Below are positions 33,700-48,600 of a stretch of 64,000 nt of DNA, in pieces; within the stretch, counting starts at the first letter, position 1, and each line of letters opens with the position of its first letter. The stretch is from positions 15,422,981 to 15,486,980 of the forward strand of contig OZ010798.1 of the NCBI GenBank assembly GCA_963932465.1, read 5' to 3'. The translations under genes and the position numbers were made by a program. The DNA is from Maratus speciosus (lineage: Eukaryota; Arthropoda; Arachnida; Araneae; Salticidae). The notes under the pieces were generated by a model. It searched no databases. It had not been told where the DNA came from and was given only the letters and a program-made list of their open reading frames with translations.

Positions 33700-36600
33700 T
33701 TTAATTCTCATAATACCCCCCACACCTCCCGCCGCACAGTGGTGCAAGAAGCCTTCAAATCTGGCAAAAAATCGAAAAAATGAAATTCTATTTTGAACTA
33801 CCGACGTAAGTCACTTTAATAGAGCAGATGTCAGTAAACATCTGCCTAGTATTAGAAAGTGTGCAAAGTTATCTTGGTCGTCATTACAGTAAGCAGTTAA
33901 ACTGCATATCGCACGATGATAATAAACAAAAAAAAAAATTGAATAATTTTATTTCAACTTTCGTTTGTTAATTACGCTGTAATAATTTTAAAATAATATT
34001 TTTTGACTATGGAATATTCAACTTCAGGTATGTAACAATAATACATTAACTTTTAATTCTCATAATACCCCCCACACCTCCCGCCGCACAGTGGTGCAAG
34101 AAGCCTTCAAATCTGGCAAAAAATCGAAAAAATGAAATTCTATTTTGAACTACCGACATAAGTCACTTTAATAGAGCAGATGTCAGTAAACATCTGCCTA
34201 GTATTAGAAAGTGTGCAAAGTTATCTTGGTCGTCATTACAGTAAGCAGTTAAACTGCATATCGCACGATGATAATAAACAAAAAAAAAAAATTGAATAAT
34301 TTTATTTCAACTTTCGTTTGTTAATTACGCTGTAATAATTTTAAAATAATATTTTTTGACTATGGAATATTCAACTTCAGGTATGTAACAATAATACATT
34401 AACTTTTAATTCTCATAATACCCCCCACACCTCCCGCCGCACAGTGGTGCAAGAAGCCTTCAAATCTGGCAAAAAATCGAAAAAATGAAATTCTATTTTG
34501 AACTACCGACATAAGTCACTTTAATAGAGCAGATGTCAGTAAACATCTGCCTAGTATTAAAAAGTGTGCAAAGTTATCTTGGTCGTCATTACAGTAAGCA
34601 GTTAAACTGCATATCGCACGATGATAATAAACAAATAAAAAAATTGAATAATTTTATTTCAACTTTCGTTTGTTAATTACGCTGTAATAATTTTAAAATA
34701 ATATTTTTTGACTATGGAATATTCAACTTCAGGTATGTAACAATAATACATTAACTTTTAATTCTCATAATACCCCCCACACCTCCCGCCGCACAGTGGG
34801 GCAAGAAGCCTTCAAATCTGGCAAAAAATCGAAAAAATGAAATTCTATTTTGAACTACCGACATAAGTCACTTTAATAGAGCAGATGTCAGTAAACATCT
34901 GCCTAGTATTAGAAAGTGTGCAAAGTTATCTTGGTCGTCATTACAGTAAGCAGTTAAACTGCATATCGCACGATGATAATAAACAAAAAAAAAAAATTGA
35001 ATAATTTTATTTCAACTTTCGTTTGTTAATTACGCTGTAATAATTTTAAAATAATATTTTTTGACTATGGAATATTCAACTTCAGGTATGTAACAATAAT
35101 ACATTAACTTTTAATTCTCATAATACCCCCCACACCTCCCGCCGCACAGTGGTGCAAGAAGCCTTCAAATCTGGCAAAAAATCGAAAAAATGAAATTCTA
35201 TTTTGAACTACCGACATAAGTCACTTTAATAGAGCAGATGTCAGTAAACATCTGCCTAGTATTAGAAAGTGTGCAAAGTTATCTTGGTCGTCATTACAGT
35301 AAGCAGTTAAACTGCATATCGCACGATGATAATAAACAAAAAAAAAATTGAATAATTTTATTTCAACTTTCGTTTGTTAATTACGCTGTAATAATTTTAA
35401 AATAATATTTTTTGACTATGGAATATTCAACTTCAGGTATGTAACAATAATACATTAACTTTTAATTCTCATAATACCCCCCACACCTCCCGCCGCACAG
35501 TGGTGCAAGAAGCCTTCAAATCTGGCAAAAAATCGAAAAAATGAAATTCTATTTTGAACTACCGACATAAGTCACTTTAATAGAGCAGATGTCAGTAAAC
35601 ATCTGCCTAGTATTAGAAAGTGTGCAAAGTTATCTTGGTCGTCATTACAGTAAGCAGTTAAACTGCATATCGCACGATGATAATAAACAAAAAAAAAAAA
35701 TTGAATAATTTTATTTCAACTTTCGTTTGTTAATTACGCTGTAATAATTTTAAAATAATATTTTTTGACTATGGAATATTCAACTTCAGGTATGTAACAA
35801 TAATACATTAACTTTTAATTCTCATAATACCCCCCACACCTCCCGCCGCACAGTGGTGCAAGAAGCCTTCAAATCTGGCAAAAAATCGAAAAAATGAAAT
35901 TCTATTTTGAACTACCGACATAAGTCACTTTAATAGAGCAGATGTCAGTAAACATCTGCCTAGTATTAGAAAGTGTGCAAAGTTATCTTGGTCGTCATTA
36001 CAGTAAGCAGTTAAACTGCATATCGCACGATGATAATAAACAAAAAAAAAAATTGAATAATTTTATTTCAACTTTCGTTTGTTAATTACGCTGTAATAAT
36101 TTTAAAATAATATTTTTTGACTATGGAATATTCAACTTCAGGTATGTAACAATAATACATTAACTTTTAATTCTCATAATACCCCCCACACCTCCCGCCG
36201 CACAGTGGTGCAAGAAGCCTTCAAATCTGGCAAAAAATCGAAAAAATGAAATTCTATTTTGAACTACCGACATAAGTCACTTTAATAGAGCAGATGTCAG
36301 TAAACATCTGCCTAGTATTAGAAAGTGTGCAAAGTTATCTTGGTCGTCATTACAGTAAGCAGTTAAACTGCATATCGCACGATGATAATAAACAAAAAAA
36401 AAAAATTGAATAATTTTATTTCAACTTTCGTTTGTTAATTACGCTGTAATAATTTTAAAATAATATTTTTTGACTATGGAATATTCAACTTCAGGTATGT
36501 AACAATAATACATTAACTTTTAATTCTCATAATACCCCCCACACCTCCCGCCGCACAGTGGTGCAAGAAGCCTTCAAATCTGGCAAAAAATCGAAAAAAT

Positions 36601-39600
36601 GAAATTCTATTTTGAACTACCGACATAAGTCACTTTAATAGAGCAGATGTCAGTAAACATCTGCCTAGTATTAAAAAGTGTGCAAAGTTATCTTGGTCGT
36701 CATTACAGTAAGCAGTTAAACTGCATATCGCACGATGATAATAAACAAAAAAAAAAATTGAATAATTTTATTTCAACTTTCGTTTGTTAATTACGCTGTA
36801 ATAATTTTAAAATAATATTTTTTGACTATGGAATATTCAACTTCAGGTATGTAACAATAATACATTAACTTTTAATTCTCATAATACCCCCCACACCTCC
36901 CGCCGCACAGTGGGGCAAGAAGCCTTCAAATCTGGCAAAAAATCGAAAAAATGAAATTCTATTTTGAACTACCGACATAAGTCACTTTAATAGAGCAGAT
37001 GTCAGTAAACATCTGCCTAGTATTAAAAAGTGTGCAAAGTTATCTTGGTCGTCATTACAGTAAGCAGTTAAACTGCATATCGCACGATGATAATAAACAA
37101 AAAAAAAAATTGAATAATTTTATTTCAACTTTCGTTTGTTAATTACGCTGTAATAATTTTAAAATAATATTTTTTGACTATGGAATATTCAACTTCAGGT
37201 ATGTAACAATAATACATTAACTTTTAATTCTCATAATACCCCCCACACCTCCCGCCGCACAGTGGGGCAAGAAGCCTTCAAATCTGGCAAAAAATCGAAA
37301 AAATGAAATTCTATTTTGAACTACCGACATAAGTCACTTTAATAGAGCAGATGTCAGTAAACATCTGCCTAGTATTAGAAAGTGTGCAAAGTTATCTTGG
37401 TCGTCATTACAGTAAGCAGTTAAACTGCATATCGCACGATGATAATAAACAAAAAAAAAATTGAATAATTTTATTTCAACTTTCGTTTGTTAATTACGCT
37501 GTAATAATTTTAAAATAATATTTTTTGACTATGGAATATTCAACTTCAGGTATGTAACAATAATACATTAACTTTTAATTCTCATAATACCCCCCACACC
37601 TCCCGCCGCACAGTGGGGCAAGAAGCCTTCAAATCTGGCAAAAAATCGAAAAAATGAAATTCTATTTTGAACTACCGACATAAGTCACTTTAATAGAGCA
37701 GATGTCAGTAAACATCTGCCTAGTATTAAAAAGTGTGCAAAGTTATCTTGGTCGTCATTACAGTAAGCAGTTAAACTGCATATCGCACGATGATAATAAA
37801 CAAAAAAAAAAATTGAATAATTTTATTTCAACTTTCGTTTGTTAATTACGCTGTAATAATTTTAAAATAATATTTTTTGACTATGGAATATTCAACTTCA
37901 GGTATGTAACAATAATACATTAACTTTTAATTCTCATAATACCCCCCACACCTCCCGCCGCACAGTGGGGCAAGAAGCCTTCAAATCTGGCAAAAAATCG
38001 AAAAAATGAAATTCTATTTTGAACTACCGACATAAGTCACTTTAATAGAGCAGATGTCAGTAAACATCTGCCTAGTATTAGAAAGTGTGCAAAGTTATCT
38101 TGGTCGTCATTACAGTAAGCAGTTAAACTGCATATCGCACGATGATAATAAACAAAAAAAAAATTGAATAATTTTATTTCAACTTTCGTTTGTTAATTAC
38201 GCTGTAATAATTTTAAAATAATATTTTTTGACTATGGAATATTCAACTTCAGGTATGTAACAATAATACATTAACTTTTAATTCTCATAATACCCCCCAC
38301 ACCTCCCGCCGCACAGTGGGGCAAGAAGCCTTCAAATCTGGCAAAAAATCGAAAAAATGAAATTCTATTTTGAACTACCGACATAAGTCACTTTAATAGA
38401 GCAGATGTCAGTAAACATCTGCCTAGTATTAGAAAGTGTGCAAAGTTATCTTGGTCGTCATTACAGTAAGCAGTTAAACTGCATATCGCACGATGATAAT
38501 AAACAAAACAAAAAATTGAATAATTTTATTTCAACTTTCGTTTGTTAATTACGCTGTAATAATTTTAAAATAATATTTTTTGACTATGGAATATTCAACT
38601 TCAGGTATGTAACAATAATACATTAACTTTTAATTCTCATAATACCCCCCACACCTCCCGCCGCACAGTGGGGCAAGAAGCCTTCAAATCTGGCAAAAAA
38701 TCGAAAAAATGAAATTCTATTTTGAACTACCGACATAAGTCACTTTAATAGAGCAGATGTCAGTAAACATCTGCCTAGTATTAGAAAGTGTGCAAAGTTA
38801 TCTTGGTCGTCATTACAGTAAGCAGTTAAACTGCATATCGCACGATGATAATAAACAAAAAAAAAATTGAATAATTTTATTTCAACTTTCGTTTGTTAAT
38901 TACGCTGTAATAATTTTAAAATAATATTTTTTGACTATGGAATATTCAACTTCAGGTATGTAACAATAATACATTAACTTTTAATTCTCATAATACCCCC
39001 CACACCTCCCGCCGCACAGTGGGGCAAGAAGCCTTCAAATCTGGCAAAAAATCGAAAAAATGAAATTCTATTTTGAACTACCGACATAAGTCACTTTAAT
39101 AGAGCAGATGTCAGTAAACATCTGCCTAGTATTAGAAAGTGTGCAAAGTTATCTTGGTCGTCATTACAGTAAGCAGTTAAACTGCATATCGCACGATGAT
39201 AATAAACAAAAAAAAAATTGAATAATTTTATTTCAACTTTCGTTTGTTAATTACGCTGTAATAATTTTAAAATAATATTTTTTGACTATGGAATATTCAA
39301 CTTCAGGTATGTAACAATAATACATTAACTTTTAATTCTCATAATACCCCCCACACCTCCCGCCGCACAGTGGGGCAAGAAGCCTTCAAATCTGGCAAAA
39401 AATCGAAAAAATGAAATTCTATTTTGAACTACCGACATAAGTCACTTTAATAGAGCAGATGTCAGTAAACATTTGCCTAGTATTAGAAAGTGTGCAAAGT
39501 TATCTTGGTCGTCATTACAGTAAGCAGTTAAACTGCATATCGCACGATGATAATAAACAAAAAAAAAATTGAATAATTTTATTTCAACTTTCGTTTGTTA

Positions 39601-42600
39601 ATTACGCTGTAATAATTTTAAAATAATATTTTTTGACTATGGAATATTCAACTTCAGGTATGTAACAATAATACATTAACTTTTAATTCTCATAATACCC
39701 CCCACACCTCCCGCCGCACAGTGGGGCAAGAAGCCTTCAAATCTGGCAAAAAATCGAAAAAATGAAATTCTATTTTGAACTACCGACATAAGTCACTTTA
39801 ATAGAGCAGATGTCAGTAAACATCTGCCTAGTATTAGAAAGTGTGCAAAGTTATCTTGGTCGTCATTACAGTAAGCAGTTAAACTGCATATCGCACGATG
39901 ATAATAAACAAAAAAAAAAATTGAATAATTTTATTTCAACTTTCGTTTGTTAATTACGCTGTAATAATTTTAAAATAATATTTTTTGACTATGGAATATT
40001 CAACTTCAGGTATGTAACAATAATACATTAACTTTTAATTCTCATAATACCCCCCACACCTCCCGCCGCACAGTGGGGCAAGAAGCCTTCAAATCTGGCA
40101 AAAAATCGAAAAAATGAAATTCTATTTTGAACTACCGACATAAGTCACTTTAATAGAGCAGATGTCAGTAAACATCTGCCTAGTATTAGAAAGTGTGCAA
40201 AGTTATCTTGGTCGTCATTACAGTAAGCAGTTAAACTGCATATCGCACGATGATAATAAACAAAAAAAAAAATTGAATAATTTTATTTCAACTTTCGTTT
40301 GTTAATTACGCTGTAATAATTTTAAAATAATATTTTTTGACTATGGAATATTCAACTTCAGGTATGTAACAATAATACATTAACTTTTAATTCTCATAAT
40401 ACCCCCCACACCTCCCGCCGCACAGTGGGCAAGAAGCCTTCAAATCTGGCAAAAAATCGAAAAAATGAAATTCTATTTTGAACTACCGACATAAGTCACT
40501 TTAATAGAGCAGATGTCAGTAAACATCTGCCTAGTATTAAAAAGTGTGCAAAGTTATCTTGGTCGTCATTACAGTAAGCAGTTAAACTGCATATCGCACG
40601 ATGATAATAAACAAAAAAAAAAATTGAATAATTTTATTTCAACTTTCGTTTGTTAATTACGCTGTAATAATTTTAAAATAATATTTTTTGACTATGGAAT
40701 ATTCAACTTCAGGTATGTAACAATAATACATTAACTTTTAATTCTCATAATACCCCCCACACCTCCCGCCGCACAGTGGGGCAAGAAGCCTTCAAATCTG
40801 GCAAAAAATCGAAAAAATGAAATTCTATTTTGAACTACCGACATAAGTCACTTTAATAGAGCAGATGTCAGTAAACATCTGCCTAGTATTAGAAAGTGTG
40901 CAAAGTTATCTTGGTCGTCATTACAGTAAGCAGTTAAACTGCATATCGCACGATGATAATAAACAAAAAAAAAAATTGAATAATTTTATTTCAACTTTCG
41001 TTTGTTAATTACGCTGTAATAATTTTAAAATAATATTTTTTGACTATGGAATATTCAACTTCAGGTATGTAACAATAATACATTAACTTTTAATTCTCAT
41101 AATACCCCCCACACCTCCCGCCGCACAGTGGGGCAAGAAGCCTTCAAATCTGGCAAAAAATCGAAAAAATGAAATTCTATTTTGAACTACCGACATAAGT
41201 CACTTTAATAGAGCAGATGTCAGTAAACATCTGCCTAGTATTAAAAAGTGTGCAAAGTTATCTTGGTCGTCATTACAGTAAGCAGTTAAACTGCATATCG
41301 CACGATGATAATAAACAAAAAAAAAATTGAATAATTTTATTTCAACTTTCGTTTGTTAATTACGCTGTAATAATTTTAAAATAATATTTTTTGACTATGG
41401 AATATTCAACTTCAGGTATGTAACAATAATACATTAACTTTTAATTCTCATAATACCCCCCACACCTCCCGCCGCACAGTGGGGCAAGAAGCCTTCAAAT
41501 CTGGCAAAAAATCGAAAAAATGAAATTCTATTTTGAACTACCGACATAAGTCACTTTAATAGAGCAGATGTCAGTAAACATCTGCCTAGTATTAAAAAGT
41601 GTGCAAAGTTATCTTGGTCGTCATTACAGTAAGCAGTTAAACTGCATATCGCACGATGATAATAAACAAAAAAAAAAATTGAATAATTTTATTTCAACTT
41701 TCGTTTGTTAATTACGCTGTAATAATTTTAAAATAATATTTTTTGACTATGGAATATTCAACTTCAGGTATGTAACAATAATACATTAACTTTTAATTCT
41801 CATAATACCCTCCACACCTCCCGCCGCACAGTGGGCAAGAAGCCTTCAAATCTGGCAAAAAATCGAAAAAATGAAATTCTATTTTGAACTACCGACATAA
41901 GTCACTTTAATAGAGCAGATGTCAGTAAACATCTGCCTAGTATTAAAAAGTGTGCAAAGTTATCTTGGTCGTCATTACAGTAAGCAGTTAAACTGCATAT
42001 CGCACGATGATAATAAACAAAAAAAAAAATTGAATAATTTTATTTCAACTTTCGTTTGTTAATTACGCTGTAATAATTTTAAAATAATATTTTTTGACTA
42101 TGGAATATTCAACTTCAGGTATGTAACAATAATACATTAACTTTTAATTCTCATAATACCCCCCACACCTCCCGCCGCACAGTGGGGCAAGAAGCCTTCA
42201 AATCTGGCAAAAAATCGAAAAAATGAAATTCTATTTTGAACTACCGACATAAGTCACTTTAATAGAGCAGATGTCAGTAAACATCTGCCTAGTATTAGAA
42301 AGTGTGCAAAGTTATCTTGGTCGTCATTACAGTAAGCAGTTAAACTGCATATCGCACGATGATAATAAACAAAAAAAAAAATTGAATAATTTTATTTCAA
42401 CTTTCGTTTGTTAATTACGCTGTAATAATTTTAAAATAATATTTTTTGACTATGGAATATTCAACTTCAGGTATGTAACAATAATACATTAACTTTTAAT
42501 TCTCATAATACCCCCCACACCTCCCGCCGCACAGTGGGGCAAGAAGCCTTCAAATCTGGCAAAAAATCGAAAAAATGAAATTCTATTTTGAACTACCGAC

Positions 42601-45600
42601 ATAAGTCACTTTAATAGAGCAGATGTCAGTAAACATCTGCCTAGTATTAAAAAGTGTGCAAAGTTATCTTGGTCGTCATTACAGTAAGCAGTTAAACTGC
42701 ATATCGCACGATGATAATAAACAAAAAAAAAATTGAATAATTTTATTTCAACTTTCGTTTGTTAATTACGCTGTAATAATTTTAAAATAATATTTTTTGA
42801 CTATGGAATATTCAACTTCAGGTATGTAACAATAATACATTAACTTTTAATTCTCATAATACCCTCCACACCTCCCGCCGCACAGTGGGCAAGAAGCCTT
42901 CAAATCTGGCAAAAAATCGAAAAAATGAAATTCTATTTTGAACTACCGACATAAGTCACTTTAATAGAGCAGATGTCAGTAAACATCTGCCTAGTATTAA
43001 AAAGTGTGCAAAGTTATCTTGGTCGTCATTACAGTAAGCAGTTAAACTGCATATCGCACGATGATAATAAACAAAAAAAAAAATTGAATAATTTTATTTC
43101 AACTTTCGTTTGTTAATTACGCTGTAATAATTTTAAAATAATATTTTTTGACTATGGAATATTCAACTTCAGGTATGTAACAATAATACATTAACTTTTA
43201 ATTCTCATAATACCCCCCACACCTCCCGCCGCACAGTGGGGCAAGAAGCCTTCAAATCTGGCAAAAAATCGAAAAAATGAAATTCTATTTTGAACTACCG
43301 ACATAAGTCACTTTAATAGAGCAGATGTCAGTAAACATCTGCCTAGTATTAGAAAGTGTGCAAAGTTATCTTGGTCGTCATTACAGTAAGCAGTTAAACT
43401 GCATATCGCACGATGATAATAAACAAAAAAAAAATTGAATAATTTTATTTCAACTTTCGTTTGTTAATTACGCTGTAATAATTTTAAAATAATATTTTTT
43501 GACTATGGAATATTCAACTTCAGGTATGTAACAATAATACATTAACTTTTAATTCTCATAATACCCCCCACACCTCCCGCCGCACAGTGGGGCAAGAAGC
43601 CTTCAAATCTGGCAAAAAATCGAAAAAATGAAATTCTATTTTGAACTACCGACATAAGTCACTTTAATAGAGCAGATGTCAGTAAACATCTGCCTAGTAT
43701 TAAAAAGTGTGCAAAGTTATCTTGGTCGTCATTACAGTAAGCACTTAAACTGCATATCGCACGATGATAATAAACAAAAAAAAAAATTGAATAATTTTAT
43801 TTCAACTTTCGTTTGTTAATTACGCTGTAATAATTTTAAAATAATATTTTTTGACTATGGAATATTCAACTTCAGGTATGTAACAATAATACATTAACTT
43901 TTAATTCTCATAATACCCCCCACACCTCCCGCCGCACAGTGGGGCAAGAAGCCTTCAAATCTGGCAAAAAATCGAAAAAATGAAATTCTATTTTGAACTA
44001 CCGACATAAGTCACTTTAATAGAGCAGATGTCAGTAAACATCTGCCTAGTATTAAAAAGTGTGCAAAGTTATCTTGGTCGTCATTACAGTAAGCAGTTAA
44101 ACTGCATATCGCACGATGATAATAAACAACAAAAAAAATTGAATAATTTTATTTCAACTTTCGTTTGTTAATTACGCTGTAATAATTTTAAAATAATATT
44201 TTTTGACTATGGAATATTCAACTTCAGGTATGTAACAATAATACATTAACTTTTAATTCTCATAATACCCCCCACACCTCCCGCCGCACAGTGGGCAAGA
44301 AGCCTTCAAATCTGGCAAAAAATCGAAAAAATGAAATTCTATTTTGAACTACCGACATAAGTCACTTTAATAGAGCAGATGTCAGTAAACATCTGCCTGG
44401 TATTAGAAAGTGTGCAAAGTTATCTTGGTCGTCATTACAGTAAGCAGTTAAACTGCATATCGCACGATGATAATAAACAAAAAAAAAATTTGAATAATTT
44501 TATTTCAACTTTCGTTTGTTAATTACGCTGTAATAATTTTAAAATAATATTTTTTGACTATGGAATATTCAACTTCAGGTATGTAACAATAATACATTAA
44601 CTTTTAATTCTCATAATACCCCCCACACCTCCCGCCGCACAGTGGGCAAGAAGCCTTCAAATCTGGCAAAAAATCGAAAAAATGAAATTCTATTTTGAAC
44701 TACCGACATAAGTCACTTTAATAGAGCAGATGTCAGTAAACATCTGCCTAGTATTAAAAAGTGTGCAAAGTTATCTTGGTCGTCATTACAGTAAGCAGTT
44801 AAACTGCATATCGCACGATGATAATAAACAAAAAAAAAAATTGAATAATTTTATTTCAACTTTCGTTTGTTAATTACGCTGTAATAATTTTAAAATAATA
44901 TTTTTTGACTATGGAATATTCAACTTCAGGTATGTAACAATAATACATTAACTTTTAATTCTCATAATACCCCCCACACCTCCCGCCGCACAGTGGTGCA
45001 AGAAGCCTTCAAATCTGGCAAAAAATCGAAAAAATGAAATTCTATTTTGAACTACCGACATAAGTCACTTTAATAGAGCAGATGTCAGTAAACATCTGCC
45101 TAGTATTAGAAAGTGTGCAAAGTTATCTTGGTCGTCATTACAGTAAGCAGTTAAACTGCATATCGCACGATGATAATAAACAAAAAAAAAAATTGAATAA
45201 TTTTATTTCAACTTTCGTTTGTTAATTACGCTGTAATAATTTTAAAATAATATTTTTTGACTATGGAATATTCAACTTCAGGTATGTAACAATAATACAT
45301 TAACTTTTAATTCTCATAATACCCCCCACACCTCCCGCCGCACAGTGGTGCAAGAAGCCTTCAAATCTGGCAAAAAATCGAAAAAATGAAATTCTATTTT
45401 GAACTACCGACATAAGTCACTTTAATAGAGCAGATGTCAGTAAACATCTGCCTAGTATTAGAAAGTGTGCAAAGTTATCTTGGTCGTCATTACAGTAAGC
45501 AGTTAAACTGCATATCGCACGATGATAATAAACAAAAAAAAAAAATTGAATAATTTTATTTCAACTTTCGTTTGTTAATTACGCTGTAATAATTTTAAAA

Positions 45601-48600
45601 TAATATTTTTTGACTATGGAATATTCAACTTCAGGTATGTAACAATAATACATTAACTTTTAATTCTCATAATACCCCCCACACCTCCCGCCGCACAGTG
45701 GTGCAAGAAGCCTTCAAATCTGGCAAAAAATCGAAAAAATGAAATTCTATTTTGAACTACCGACATAAGTCACTTTAATAGAGCAGATGTCAGTAAACAT
45801 CTGCCTAGTATTAAAAAGTGTGCAAAGTTATCTTGGTCGTCATTACAGTAAGCAGTTAAACTGCATATCGCACGATGATAATAAACAAATAAAAAAATTG
45901 AATAATTTTATTTCAACTTTCGTTTGTTAATTACGCTGTAATAATTTTAAAATAATATTTTTTGACTATGGAATATTCAACTTCAGGTATGTAACAATAA
46001 TACATTAACTTTTAATTCTCATAATACCCCCCACACCTCCCGCCGCACAGTGGGGCAAGAAGCCTTCAAATCTGGCAAAAAATCGAAAAAATGAAATTCT
46101 ATTTTGAACTACCGACATAAGTCACTTTAATAGAGCAGATGTCAGTAAACATCTGCCTAGTATTAGAAAGTGTGCAAAGTTATCTTGGTCGTCATTACAG
46201 TAAGCAGTTAAACTGCATATCGCACGATGATAATAAACAAAAAAAAAAAATTGAATAATTTTATTTCAACTTTCGTTTGTTAATTACGCTGTAATAATTT
46301 TAAAATAATATTTTTTGACTATGGAATATTCAACTTCAGGTATGTAACAATAATACATTAACTTTTAATTCTCATAATACCCCCCACACCTCCCGCCGCA
46401 CAGTGGTGCAAGAAGCCTTCAAATCTGGCAAAAAATCGAAAAAATGAAATTCTATTTTGAACTACCGACATAAGTCACTTTAATAGAGCAGATGTCAGTA
46501 AACATCTGCCTAGTATTAGAAAGTGTGCAAAGTTATCTTGGTCGTCATTACAGTAAGCAGTTAAACTGCATATCGCACGATGATAATAAACAAAAAAAAA
46601 AATTGAATAATTTTATTTCAACTTTCGTTTGTTAATTACGCTGTAATAATTTTAAAATAATATTTTTTGACTATGGAATATTCAACTTCAGGTATGTAAC
46701 AATAATACATTAACTTTTAATTCTCATAATACCCCCCACACCTCCCGCCGCACAGTGGTGCAAGAAGCCTTCAAATCTGGCAAAAAATCGAAAAAATGAA
46801 ATTCTATTTTGAACTACCGACATAAGTCACTTTAATAGAGCAGATGTCAGTAAACATCTGCCTAGTATTAGAAAGTGTGCAAAGTTATCTTGGTCGTCAT
46901 TACAGTAAGCAGTTAAACTGCATATCGCACGATGATAATAAACAAAAAAAAAAAATTGAATAATTTTATTTCAACTTTCGTTTGTTAATTACGCTGTAAT
47001 AATTTTAAAATAATATTTTTTGACTATGGAATATTCAACTTCAGGTATGTAACAATAATACATTAACTTTTAATTCTCATAATACCCCCCACACCTCCCG
47101 CCGCACAGTGGTGCAAGAAGCCTTCAAATCTGGCAAAAAATCGAAAAAATGAAATTCTATTTTGAACTACCGACATAAGTCACTTTAATAGAGCAGATGT
47201 CAGTAAACATCTGCCTAGTATTAGAAAGTGTGCAAAGTTATCTTGGTCGTCATTACAGTAAGCAGTTAAACTGCATATCGCACGATGATAATAAACAAAA
47301 AAAAAAATTGAATAATTTTATTTCAACTTTCGTTTGTTAATTACGCTGTAATAATTTTAAAATAATATTTTTTGACTATGGAATATTCAACTTCAGGTAT
47401 GTAACAATAATACATTAACTTTTAATTCTCATAATACCCCCCACACCTCCCGCCGCACAGTGGTGCAAGAAGCCTTCAAATCTGGCAAAAAATCGAAAAA
47501 ATGAAATTCTATTTTGAACTACCGACATAAGTCACTTTAATAGAGCAGATGTCAGTAAACATCTGCCTAGTATTAGAAAGTGTGCAAAGTTATCTTGGTC
47601 GTCATTACAGTAAGCAGTTAAACTGCATATCGCACGATGATAATAAACAAAAAAAAAAAATTGAATAATTTTATTTCAACTTTCGTTTGTTAATTACGCT
47701 GTAATAATTTTAAAATAATATTTTTTGACTATGGAATATTCAACTTCAGGTATGTAACAATAATACATTAACTTTTAATTCTCATAATACCCCCCACACC
47801 TCCCGCCGCACAGTGGTGCAAGAAGCCTTCAAATCTGGCAAAAAATCGAAAAAATGAAATTCTATTTTGAACTACCGACATAAGTCACTTTAATAGAGCA
47901 GATGTCAGTAAACATCTGCCTAGTATTAAAAAGTGTGCAAAGTTATCTTGGTCGTCATTACAGTAAGCAGTTAAACTGCATATCGCACGATGATAATAAA
48001 CAAAAAAAAAAATTGAATAATTTTATTTCAACTTTCGTTTGTTAATTACGCTGTAATAATTTTAAAATAATATTTTTTGACTATGGAATATTCAACTTCA
48101 GGTATGTAACAATAATACATTAACTTTTAATTCTCATAATACCCCCCACACCTCCCGCCGCACAGTGGGGCAAGAAGCCTTCAAATCTGGCAAAAAATCG
48201 AAAAAATGAAATTCTATTTTGAACTACCGACATAAGTCACTTTAATAGAGCAGATGTCAGTAAACATCTGCCTAGTATTAAAAAGTGTGCAAAGTTATCT
48301 TGGTCGTCATTACAGTAAGCAGTTAAACTGCATATCGCACGATGATAATAAACAAAAAAAAAAATTGAATAATTTTATTTCAACTTTCGTTTGTTAATTA
48401 CGCTGTAATAATTTTAAAATAATATTTTTTGACTATGGAATATTCAACTTCAGGTATGTAACAATAATACATTAACTTTTAATTCTCATAATACCCCCCA
48501 CACCTCCCGCCGCACAGTGGGGCAAGAAGCCTTCAAATCTGGCAAAAAATCGAAAAAATGAAATTCTATTTTGAACTACCGACATAAGTCACTTTAATAG